A DNA stretch of 64,000 bases. Origin: Lathyrus oleraceus (Eukaryota > Streptophyta > Magnoliopsida > Fabales > Fabaceae). Made by a program: the position numbers and the translations under genes. Positions 1 to 9,203 of this stretch are shown piece after piece. The stretch is from the NCBI RefSeq assembly GCF_024323335.1, contig NC_066584.1:275567618-275631617 (forward strand), written 5' to 3'. Numbering within the stretch: the first letter of the stretch is position 1; every line of letters starts with the position of its first letter. The notes under the pieces were generated by a model, which worked only from the letters and a program-made list of their open reading frames with translations, was not told the DNA's origin and ran no database searches.

Positions 1-536
1 TTCTTAGGCAGGCTTCTGATGATTTTCTTAACATGATATGCAATGGTGTAACCCTTATTTAAAACTTTCAATCCAACAACTAGAGTTTGAATCCTTGAGA
101 ACATATCCTTAATAATTTCATATTCTTCTATTTTGAAAGCTTCATATTTTTGGATTGAATCCAGAGCCTTAGTTTCCTTCACTTGCTTATTTCCTTCATT
201 AGTCATCCTCAAAGAATCAAATATAGACTTAGCTGAGTCTCTATTTGTAATCTTCATATACTCACTATAAGAATTAACATTCAACGAGATTGTTCTAGAT
301 TTGTGATGATTCTTGTTGTCCTTATTTTTCTATCCATCCATCTTGTTTCTTTCAAGCTTTACACCATTTGAATCCACGAGATGTGTGTAACCATCCATTG
401 CAATATCCCATAGAATTGCATCATATCCAAGTAAGAAACTTTTGATTCTATCTTTTTAGTAGTCAAATGTTTCTCCATCAAAGATTGGAGGTTTAACAGA
501 GTAATGATCATCTTCATTGTTGCTGGTAGATGTCAT
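1..536 (-). pseudogene. Ty1/copia gag N-terminal region, decayed
   Basis: Read on the minus strand from an ATG at 536, the translation begins with a PPIFDGETFDY motif, then a stop where the family has tryptophan (about 456). It continues through GYDAILWDIAMDGYTH, ETKALDSIQKYEAFK and MFSRIQTLVVGLKVLNKGYT to HVKKIIRSLPK at the left edge. These are signatures of the copia gag domain (UBN2 / gag-polypeptide of LTR copia-type), the capsid protein that packages element RNA. The frame is broken by at least two stops (about 456 and 330), so this is a relic. The rest of the element lies beyond position 1. Its primer-binding site and LTR follow immediately to the right, as expected for a minus-strand element. 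The family assignment is from recognised motifs only. Confidence 0.85.
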
Positions 537-609
537 ACCGTGTTTCTGAAATGGATATTTATCTAACGCAGTTAAGTCTTTGACACAAAAATTCAATACT
601 AAAACCGAA

Positions 610-621
610 GCTATGATGCCA
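610..621 (-). other. Copia primer-binding site, mutated
   Basis: On the minus strand this reads TGGCATCATAGC, close to the canonical initiator-tRNA-Met primer site of plant copia elements (TGGTATCAGAGC). It lies between the gag start (536) and an LTR edge that starts with TG at about 624. Two differences from the canonical form fit the decay of this element. Confidence 0.7.
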
Positions 622-623
622 AT

Positions 624-863
624 TGAAGGTTCAAGAAACACAAGACATGAGTTTGGATTGGGTTTCTTACATGAAAACTTTTTCTCCAACCAATGACAAG
701 AACAACAATGATACAAATACACATGATTTTTACTTTGGTTCACTATTAACTAAGTTATTCTAGTCCACTCGTCAGAGTGATTTCGCCTTCTCACAAGGAG
801 TTAAACCACTAATTAAACTGATTACAAACTCAAAGACCGACTATCAATGACTTCTCGAGACTA
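624..863 (-). mobile_element. Copia 5' LTR, inner part, interrupted by Ogre-1
   Basis: This is the end of the copia 5' LTR next to its primer-binding site. The LTR is cut at 863 by Ogre-1 and resumes at 32386. The sequence either side of the insertion reads continuously as a set of about 75-bp subrepeats: ACTCAAAGA...GATGACTTCT occurs before 863 and again after 32405. The matching TSD GACTA at 859-863 and 32381-32385 confirms the join. Confidence 0.65.
859..863. repeat. Target-site duplication of Ogre-1, left
   Basis: GACTA directly precedes the Ogre-1 LTR. The same 5 bp follow the right LTR at 32381-32385, and also follow the left LTR at 5398-5402 (see the filler segment). Confidence 0.85.
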
Positions 864-2210
864 TGTAAGACCCCAATTTTGACCCTAAGAATATGTCTTT
901 GCATTTGCTTAACTCTTTTGTAGGTAGGGCATGATCTCCATTGATCTATCAAGTCCATATCTAGGGTTTGAGACCCTCATGAACAAAGATCACAACCATG
1001 GATTGATTCAAGGATGGTCGTAAACATCATATATAAGTCCCAATGATCTCTACAAAGCATTCTTCAAGAGTTTGAGGGTGATTTGCATTGGAAACCCTAG
1101 TTTGACTGGGTATCTTGAGTAACTTCTCCAACAAGCTATCTCATCAATTGATTAAATTTATCAAGGGAAACTTCAAAATTCATCATCTTATACATATATG
1201 ATCTACCATGAGCCTAGAAAGTCAAGAGAATTTAAGTTTAGCAAGTTGGTTGATGGTGGTTGGCCAGATGAATTCATCTAATCAAAACTGGATCTCCCTA
1301 GACCCTATCTCCTACAATTTTCACCATATGAAAATGATTCCAAGAGAACACTTACTCTAAATGACATTCCAAATAACTTCCATGTTGATACCTAGAGCTA
1401 GTTTTTCTTGGAAAATCATTTTCTATGTTGAAACATTATAGGTCATTTTGTCTAAACCCTAATTTGAAATTCAACTTCCCAAGGCCATAACTTACTCAAT
1501 TTTTATGAGATGAAATATTTCCAAGTTTCAAAATCAAATTCAAGATGTCTACTTCAACTTTGATGTTTGGAGTGAGATCTGATTCAACATTTATGAGCAT
1601 GTGATATGAGGTTACATTATAGGTCATTTTTTTACCTATATCATTGATCAAGTGATTTTTCCAAACTTCAAAAATGCATAACTCTATCATTTAAAATCCA
1701 AATTACATGAAACTTGTGACCATTTTGAAGGTCTTTGAGAGAGATACAACTTTGATGAAGACACGTTTCTCATTTGATACTCACATAAAAAGTTAAGTAA
1801 GATGGAATATTGAGACATATGGCTTGACACTTAGAAAAATTTCAATATGTTAAAATTTCCAAACATCCACCTCAAAATTCTTCAAGTTCCAAGCTCCAAA
1901 TGGAAAAGCGTTGAACATGAAAGTTGTTCCTATTTATCTAACCTTTCCAAAAAGCCCAAATTCATCCATTTTGAACAAGAAATGAATAGGATGCGCATGG
2001 CTTGAACATGGTATCATCATTTGGCAAGATTGAACTTCAAACATCCATGCACAATTGCCTAGCATTCCAACATGACTCCAGCCTTGCTTACACTCAATTA
2101 TGGATCAGATAGAGTGATTTCATGGGCCTGCACACACCCATGCACTCATGTATCACCCATTGTTAATTTTGGAAGTTCATTTCAAGTGTGCAAATATCAA
2201 CTGAATTGGC

Positions 2211-2220
2211 TATAAATAGA
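2211..2220 (+). promoter_or_regulatory. TATA box of Ogre-1 5' LTR
   Basis: TATAAATAGA lies about 1.35 kb inside the LTR, followed about 30 bp on by a CACACACATTC stretch suitable for transcription initiation. It is preserved in the 3' LTR at 29191-29200 (TATAAATAAG). If used, the transcript would carry over 3 kb of LTR leader. Confidence 0.6.
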
Positions 2221-5200
2221 GCTCTATATGCTCAGAATTTCACACACATTCGTGCCAGCTTTAATCCCAAACCTCTAACCCTCACATTCCAAAGGATAAT
2301 CCTGAGAATTTCACTTAAAATTGAGTTTGAATTCTCACTGTTTTGAGATTCAAAACTCCAGGGATCCAAGACATTTTGAGAATTCAATTCTTCTTCTACA
2401 AGCATTTGGAGTGAGATCAAGCAAGAGCCAAGGCAAGAACAGCTGAATCCAGACCTACATTGAAGGTATTTTCCAGAAATTTTAATCTCTTTGATTCTCC
2501 CTAAATCTTGCTCAATTCTCTTGATTCCTTGGTTGTCTGAAGTCCTACCAATGTAGGCAAGAAGATTGAGTTGCTTTGAGGCCAAATTGAAGCAACTCAG
2601 TTCATGTACCTCAAATTTCAACTCCATGTATCTCTCAATATACTTGGAGTTAGGATAAATTGAGGTCAGATTCGTGCTCAGTGTCATTTTTACTTTGAAA
2701 TCATGTCCTTCTTTTTAATTTTGGAGATGGTTATGACTATACCAGTCCGGCGAGGCTCGCCTGAGAAGGAGACTGGAGTTGTAGCTCCGGTGGTGAATTG
2801 GCGTGTTCAGAGCCACATGATCCTTTTGAAATGAAATAATCTCGTGCGTTGGTTTGAATTACCTTTCCTGTGGCACGCTGACTCAGGCGTATCGTGGATT
2901 GCGCGCTTGTGACCACTTGATCTGCCACCTCAATTAATGAGGGAGATCAAGTGGTCCACGTTTTTTCTGATCATTTTATTTTCCTTTTAATCCTTTTATT
3001 TTCATTAATTCATATTAATTTTAATATTGATCCAAAAAATATGAGAGTTTCACCAAAAAATTTCAAAAAATTTCCTCTTTCATATTTTGAATTAAAATTC
3101 TTTTTTGGATCATTATTAATAATTTTCATGATTTAATTGATTTTTCATTTGTTTTTAATTGTTTAAAAATACTTTTGAATGTCCAAAAATTATGAAATTT
3201 TTTCTCCAAGGTGACCTTGTTTGACCTATGATAAATCTCATGGCCATTTCTTTAGTGTTTTGATGATGTTTTAGGAATTAGACAAACCATATTTAATTTA
3301 AATGCCTTATTTTAGTATTTTTAATTTAATTAAATGCTAAATAATTTTGTTAACCAATTGTGATGACTTGTTGGTGTTTTACTATTGTTGTTGGGCCTTG
3401 GTCAAGGTTTATTTGACTTTGTCAAATTAATATCATTGGATTTAGGGGATTGATGGAATATACATTCCACCTCCCAAAATGAATGGATGATATTAATTTA
3501 GTAAAAGTCCTCCTTTAACCAATTTGTGTTTTGATCCATTTCCCTCCCACTTCATCTTATTCCCCTTCTTCATTCATTCATCCATTTGCCCTATGATATC
3601 TCAAAATCCTAAGGCTAGTTGATTGAAAAATTAACATGAGTATGGATGAGATTAGGCCACACCTTTTGCATATTTCTTTTGTGTGTGGTATGTTTCATGA
3701 GCATAGTCTATTATACTATGTATCTAACATGCATTAACACCAAAATTCTATTGCCTGACCTCAAGCAGTTGTGACTTCTACATAAGTCCAATTACGATTG
3801 CTTAACATAAAGCTAAATTTGTGACACAAAAGGTATAAGCATTCTAGTTAGTGAGATTGTAAGTCTCCCTTCTTTCATGGTATTATGTGGAAACTTGGCA
3901 TTTTTTCCTTCCTTTGGAAGATGTCTTGGTTCAAGGATCCATGCTTGTGATAAGTGGGTTGAGTGTTCTCCAAAGAATGTCTTAAAATGAAAAGAAAAAG
4001 CAAAACAATACTAACTTCTAACCTATTAACTACTAACATTTAAATTCAAGCCATTTACCTTAATTCAATTTACTTTTAGCATTTTATTTCATTTGTCATT
4101 GTTCATATCATCCTAATTGTTTATGTTAATGCAATTTTCACTTTATCTATTTGGACCATATTGTGTGATATATTTTGTTTGCGTATACTTTGTTTGTTTG
4201 TGTGGTCTTTGACCATTAATGTACATAATAACAACAAAAACCCTAAAAAACTTTTGTGTGGACTGTTGGCTTGATCTTGGACAAATGGACTTAGAACTTA
4301 GGCAACATTCCTATGCTAAAGGACTTGGCCAATGCCAACTTATTGAGAAACCAAGTGCTTGCAATTTGAAACTTCATCTGATACATCATTCAAGATCTCT
4401 CTAAGTTCATTTGCAACATGATCATTGTGAAGCTGTTATTTTGAACCTGTGACTTGTGAAATTCATCTGTTACATGGGCTACTTTGAGGAAGATCATGGA
4501 ATGGATAATCTTGGATGTGGCCATCTTTATTTGATGCCTTGCTCTTCAAGATAATATAATTGTGCATTTGTGTGTTGCTTGATTCTAAAAGTCCAAGGGA
4601 ATTCTTGGTTTCTATTGACATTTTTGTCTATTGGATTGCTACTCATTTGGTCAGATCTTTTCAGCTCTAAACTTTTAATTTTGTACATAGGATAGTCTCT
4701 TCATCTTCTCCCCATTTCTTTAATTTCAAAATCTCTCCCTCCCTTTTCAAAATCTTCTTTGATTGAACCTATTTTGTTCTAAACTTTGACCACTTTTTGC
4801 AAAAAGATAGAAACTTTGGCCTTATGCCATTGCATTTTCAAACTTCTTTTCTAAAACAAACTTGTAAATAAACTTAACTATACTTGACTTAAACTTTCAA
4901 AAAGCCAAAAAGAACTAACTCATTCAAACCATTTTTAGGCCTTTGTGCCTTTCAAACTTAATTTTGTTAAAAGCAATGCATCCACTTTGAAATTTGTATC
5001 ACGAACTACGAGGTTTTGATCCCTCATTTTTATGTTGGTACGTAGGCACAAGAACGAAGGTCTTGTCAAACACAAAAATATAATTAATGAATTCTTTTCT
5101 CATCCCCCCATTCTATTTGTTTGTAAACATTACTTTATACCAAGTACATATGCACACAAAAAGGGCTCCCTAGGAGTACCTAGGACACTTTGGGTGCTAA

Positions 5201-5332
5201 CACCTTCCCTCTGTGTAACCAACCCCCTTACCTGTAATCTCTGACTTTTTATTAGTTTTGATTTGAAAACTTCTTACTTTTGGATTTTGTTCGTACTTTT
5301 TCCCCTTTCCCTTGGAAACAATAAAAGCGTTG

Positions 5333-5341
5333 TGGCGACTC
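5333..5341 (+). other. Primer-site-like 9-mer near LTR end
   Basis: TGGCGACTC, 56 bp before the LTR end, equals the first nine bases of the 18-nt primer-binding site seen intact in Ogre-2. An AATAAAA sequence lies just upstream (about 5319). The same pair occurs at 32303-32324 and in both Ogre-2 LTRs. Confidence 0.6.
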
Positions 5342-5397
5342 TTGTTATTTGATCTCTAGCTTATCCATAGCTTGATGATCATGAATTTACCACTACA

Positions 5398-5415
5398 GAC
5401 TACAAACTAAACTTA
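5398..5415 (+). other. 18-bp filler identical to the right genomic flank
   Basis: GACTACAAACTAAACTTA follows the 5' LTR where a primer-binding site and leader should be. It is identical to the 18 bp of host sequence after the 3' LTR (32381-32398). At 5415/5416 it joins directly into the middle of ORF1. This marks a rearrangement that removed the primer site, the leader and about 165 codons of ORF1 (judged against the 538-codon frame of Ogre-2). Confidence 0.8.
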
Positions 5416-5547
5416 TTGCTGAAGCTCTTCACTTAAAGAAGTCTGAGATAGAGGCTCATTGGGTGAAGAAAAGAGGACTGTTTGGGTTGCCATCTGATTT
5501 CCTCATCAAGGACGCTACTGCTTTTGCTCAAGCCGGTAGTGTGGATG
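5415..5547 (+). pseudogene. Ogre-1 ORF1, 5' fragment (truncated, split by Athila)
   Basis: The frame starts inside ORF1 at IAEALHLKKSEIEAH, continues GLFGLPSDFLIKDATAFAQ, and breaks at the Athila insertion after GSVD. It aligns with Ogre-2 ORF1 at IASLLHIDEDLIRAN...GFPSEFLIAQATFYGKAM (around residue 165 of 538). It resumes in frame at 16351 (AFEAIFVLFIYELALFPN), once one copy of the GGATG duplication is discounted. ORF1 is an Ogre-specific protein of unknown function. Confidence 0.85.
5543..5547. repeat. Target-site duplication of the Athila element, left
   Basis: GGATG precedes the left Athila LTR and is repeated at 16346-16350. Removing the element and one copy restores the Ogre-1 ORF1 frame. 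Confidence 0.93.
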
Positions 5548-7029
5548 TGTTGAGACAGTTTTTAAGTGTCGGGTTTTGTTATCGTATCCACAGAGATTGT
5601 AAGATATCACTGCCGTTCAATGGTTGAATTAATCTTAACTTAATGTAACACTAGGGTTTTGGTTTTAATCAAGTTATCTTGCATACAAAGTAATTAATTG
5701 CGGTAAAAGTTATGTTTTGATTAATATGAGAAATATTGTCAAAGTTAGGTTTCAATGATTACATTTGCTTTGCATGTTTTTGCACGGTCAACAATATTAT
5801 AAACTCCTTTAGATGATAAATTATTTCACAAGGTCCTCTCAATGCGTTTCTCTCGAACACCCATTGTGAGTTTTGTCATTTTGATCCATTGTTTCTCTCG
5901 AACACAATCTATCAAAATGACAACTTTTTGGTTCAACCTTATGGTGAACAAAATCATTCGTTACTATCTCTAGCTAACAAACAAGTTTGGATGAAAACCT
6001 AGGTCAAGAATCGGTAAACATCTCTCGATCAAATACCAACACAAAGAGTTTTAAATAGAAACAAAGTTTTCATCATATATTTACCGTTAAAGAGTTTACA
6101 AATGAGGATCCTTACATTTACACACAAAGCTTGGAAATCACCTACATCTAACCTTGACAAATGGAGACTTAGCTACTCATTTTCATGGTAGCTTGGTCGG
6201 CAAGTAAGAAAAGAGGGTTGATCAACATCCAAGTCGAATGATCGAAGTTGGATGGGAATCCACCTTCTTTTTGTGGAAGATGGTTGCTAGATGAAGAGAA
6301 ATGAAATTAGGGCATCAAAAATCCCTCCAAACAATGCTGTAAAATATCTAAGAGAAAGTACAAAAAATGGAAAAGTTGGTAAAAAGTGGTATGGGCTCAA
6401 AAAGTGGCACCTGCTACTTATAGACAAGTGTAGAACTGTCACGTTCGCTAGGCGAGCAGAATGGCTCGCCTAGCGAAGGCCAAAAATGGGCACAAAATGC
6501 CCCTGCGCCCAGAGAAAACTGGGCCTGTGGAACTGTCATGTTCGCCTAGCGAACAGACCTTCGCCTAGCGAAGAACTCGCTTCAACCTTCGCCCCAGCGA
6601 GGTTGAGAGGTTTTGCTACTGGAATGCTCGCTGGGGACTCGCTAGTGCTGGCTGCTCTTTTCACCAAAGCAGACTGAATTCGCTGCCACTTCGCCTTCAG
6701 TTCGCCTAGCGAATTAATTAACCAATTTACTGGAGCCTTTCGCCAGGAGCTCGCCTAGCGAAGGTTTTGCTTCGCCACATCCTCGCCTAGCGAGCTGGCA
6801 GATAGAATGCTTGTGAACTTGGTTCCTTTGCCAATTTTCTTGTGTCTTCATTTTCAATTAGTTCATGCCTTTTCCTGCACAATAACACACAAATCAAAGG
6901 CACCAAGCTTGCTTATCAATGTGATGCATTCTATGTAAAATGAATGTGGTTTTGACCACATTAGCAAGGAATAAGAGTGAAAGATGCCCACATATGATAG
7001 CTCAAATAAGCACTTTTGGGCATCTAACA
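5548..7029 (-). repeat. Athila 3' LTR (left copy)
   Basis: 1482 bp, TG...CA ends. Relative to the 5' LTR it lacks 20 bp between two copies of GCTAG near 6630, which removes one of eight TCGCCTAGCGA motifs. The remaining seven lie between 6445 and 6793. A minus-strand TATA-like CTATAAGTAG lies at 6414-6423. An open 60-codon frame at 6291-6473 is conserved in the other LTR but looks like nothing known. Confidence 0.95.
6444..6477. repeat. 13-bp perfect inverted repeat in Athila LTR
   Basis: TTCGCTAGGCGAG (6444-6456) and CTCGCCTAGCGAA (6465-6477) are exact reverse complements with an 8-nt loop. The copy in the 5' LTR starts at 15740. It is built from two opposed copies of the TCGCCTAGCGA motif and sits just upstream, in element orientation, of the TATA box. 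Confidence 0.85.
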
Positions 7030-7041
7030 ACTCTCCCCAAC
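7030..7041 (-). other. Athila polypurine tract
   Basis: On the minus strand GTTGGGGAGAGT ends exactly at the LTR edge and would prime plus-strand DNA synthesis. The conserved CTTGAGGACAAGCAA motif lies about 10 nt upstream (about 7050-7064). Confidence 0.8.
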
Positions 7042-8546
7042 TAGATTCTTGCTTGTCCTCAAGCAAAGTATGCCTCTTTGAAGAACAAGAGGATTTGCTT
7101 TTAAGAAAACGGTTTCTCCGGAGTTGGATAAACGGCTCAAACACAAGCGAAATCCGCAAATACACGTTTCCAACGGTTTTGAATAAAATAATACATAAGA
7201 ACTAAAACTTAAATAGCAATGCAAAATATTTATCTATCTGCAACAATACTATTCTGAATGAATCACCCTATCTCTCCTCTTCGAATAAGGATTGAAGATT
7301 TAACGCGTTTGCAACCGCGGGAATAATCTCACTCTCTAACAAATAATGAAGAAATCAAACAGATTCATACAATGTCTAACAATTATAAGTTGTACTGTGG
7401 AAACAAAAAGATCACTAAGGGCTTTTCGGTTGAAGCTTGGTCGGGTTAACAAACAAGGGTCATTTCTAAGGCCATTGAAACGAAAGTGCCGATGCAAAAG
7501 AGACATTCACAGTAATATTCACACTACTCGACTTTGTTTCCTTTGTTTCTTATTTGTAACCTTCACAACACATATTCCACAACTCAATTTTTATTTTTCA
7601 CTATTTTTCTTCCAAGCAAGCATTCATTTTCTATTTTTGTTCTTTTCTTTCACATCAAATATACAAAACAGATGTTTATTTTCTACATTTTCTATACATA
7701 TATTTTTCTATGCTTGCTCGGTTTTTCTTTTCTTTTTCAAGAGTTGTGGAATTTACCGATTCTTTTTCGTTCTCCCCAACTTATTTCTTCCACAACCTAA
7801 GTGAATGCTCTTAACTTCTTACGGCAAAAGAACAATAATCAATATTTTCCGGGTTGTAAAAAAAAAGATTTTTGAGATCTCGCTTTATTTCAAGCCGAGA
7901 TTCAACTGTTTAGGCTCAAAGGGGTTAACAAATACTCTCTCTGCTCACAGGTAAGTTGTTTTTGGATGTAGTTGTGCTCGAAAGAAAACAAGTGCCTTGA
8001 TCATTTCTAATTGCTTCCACAATTTCACAATAATAACAGACAAATAATGAATCACATGAATCAACAAAACTTATTAGAATCCAGCATTTAAGTGAACAAT
8101 GGAGGTTTCCTCACACTTTGTGGTTTTAGGTTCTAGATGAAACATTCATTCAATTATGTTGCACAAAGACAATATTCAATTTACCAAAAAGAGTAAAGTT
8201 CCTAATGCATTCTAAAATTCTAGCCGACGGTAACCATGTACCTTAGCTTCATTCACTTGTTATTCTTATCATTGCCATCCAAGCTCGGATGCACCTTCAT
8301 TGGGTACTTCTTGAGGAGCAACCAATCTAGAAGGGTTTGCCACTCATTCAACCAAAAATTTATTAAACACACAAAATTAACAACAAACATAAATAACATT
8401 AACTGAAAAATAAAATTTTGTTCGTGGGGGACAAAACACCCCAATAGTACAACCCATGGTCAATAATACAAAATTCGAAAGTACAAATAAAAATGACATA
8501 ATAAAAACTGAAATACAAATACTCAAAAACTTAACCCACAAAGGGC
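7042..8546 (-). other. Athila 3' internal non-coding region
   Basis: 1.5 kb between the second-ORF remnant and the purine tract. It is AT-rich with pyrimidine runs (7560-7760). Frames here (for example 7346-7804 and 8253-8444) show no recognisable domain and low-complexity composition, so I see no gene. Confidence 0.6.
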
Positions 8547-8864
8547 TCAAGACTCCTCTTCACTACCGGCTTCAGAACCGGTAGCCTCATCATCAATATC
8601 CTCATCATCAGCTTCAGCTCCCTCCCCCTCACCATAGACTGGCCTGTCCACAGGCCAATTAGCGTTGAGCATAAACTGCTCACGCGCTAACAATGCACGA
8701 GCACCGGAGGGGTCATTACCTTGCAGCTCTAACCTCTGCATACTGTTGGTGGGGCAAACCTTTGGTAAACGGATTTGGAAAAGAGAAGTGGGGAGAGTTT
8801 GCAATTGGCGAAAGAGCACGTGTCGGTGATAAAGATGCAACAGAGGGAGTTTGAGAAACCACAC
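8547..8864 (-). pseudogene. Remnant of Athila second ORF (env position)
   Basis: The last 65 or so codons, reading SMQRLELQGNDPSGARALL, then an ANWPVDRPVYGEGEG stretch and a very acidic tail (DDEDIDDEATGSEAGSEEES), match the C-terminal style of the second ORF found after pol in Athila-like legume elements. Upstream of about 8740 the frame loses this character, and the stretch resembles leader or N-terminal sequence in another frame. I infer that the body of the ORF was deleted. Its function is not established; it sits where retroviruses carry env. Both LTRs are nearly identical, so the deletion may predate this insertion and belong to the subfamily. Confidence 0.6.
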
Positions 8865-8871
8865 ACGAAAT

Positions 8872-8936
8872 CCTCAGCAGAGCAGTTCAGACGATTTTTT
8901 TTTTTTTAGGGTAAGGGCAAAACTGCTCTGCTGAGG
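8872..8936. repeat. 16-bp perfect inverted repeat beside internal TATA
   Basis: CCTCAGCAGAGCAGTT (8872-8887) and AACTGCTCTGCTGAGG (8921-8936) are exact reverse complements separated by 33 nt containing a long T run. The right arm abuts a TATTTAAATA sequence at 8937-8946. It lies upstream of the second-ORF remnant in the minus orientation. Confidence 0.9.
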
Positions 8937-9024
8937 TATTTAAATAGAACAGTACTGGTGCGCTCGCTACTGCCTCGCCTAGCGAGCAGTCAGCGAGCGC
9001 GCTCGCTGCAGACTCGCCTAGCGA
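8937..9024 (-). promoter_or_regulatory. Candidate internal promoter of Athila (TATA plus two TCGCCTAGCGA motifs)
   Basis: Reading on the minus strand, TCGCTAGGCGA motifs at 9014-9024 and 8975-8985 are followed 28 bp later by TATTTAAATA (8937-8946), then the second-ORF remnant starting at or before 8864. The same order, motif then TATA at 22 bp, is found in the LTR (15741-15751, then 15710-15719). The arrangement suggests an internal promoter for the second ORF. This is inference from layout; no transcript evidence is available here. Confidence 0.5.
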
Positions 9025-9203
9025 AGCTGCAAGCGAACATGACAGCAAGTGCAAAGGCAAATGCAGCACTTGCAAGTCATCCAGCTTGGGTACAGCACAT
9101 TGTACTCAATACAACATAAACATAAAACAGGAAATACTTACAATGTTGGGGTGCCTCCCAACTAGCGCTTGTTTAACGTCGGCTAAGCTCGACGGTGCGA
9201 TGC

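Larger units (their letters stand above)
864..5397 (+). repeat. Ogre-1 5' LTR
   Basis: 4534 bp, 173 bp shorter than its partner at 27674. Most of the gap is one deletion of about 157 bp just inside the LTR start (junction near 890, where right-LTR sequence from about 27705 to 27860 is absent), plus about 13 bp missing near 1050. Short open frames in this LTR recur in the partner, but they look like nothing known and I treat them as non-coding. A TATA box lies at 2211. A block conserved with Ogre-2 LTRs occupies about 5035-5341. Confidence 0.92.

Noticed and set aside
2232..2687. 151-codon minus-strand open frame, with a matching one at 29211-29666
   Set aside because: Both lie in the Ogre-1 LTRs, so the match is LTR identity, not independent conservation. 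They run antisense to the element and show no known domain.
6291..6473. 60-codon frame repeated at 15587-15769
   Set aside because: Identical because it lies in the two Athila LTRs; antisense to the element, with no recognisable protein features.
7346..7804. 152-codon frame in the Athila 3' internal region
   Set aside because: Phenylalanine-rich pyrimidine-tract translation, antisense to the element, no domain.
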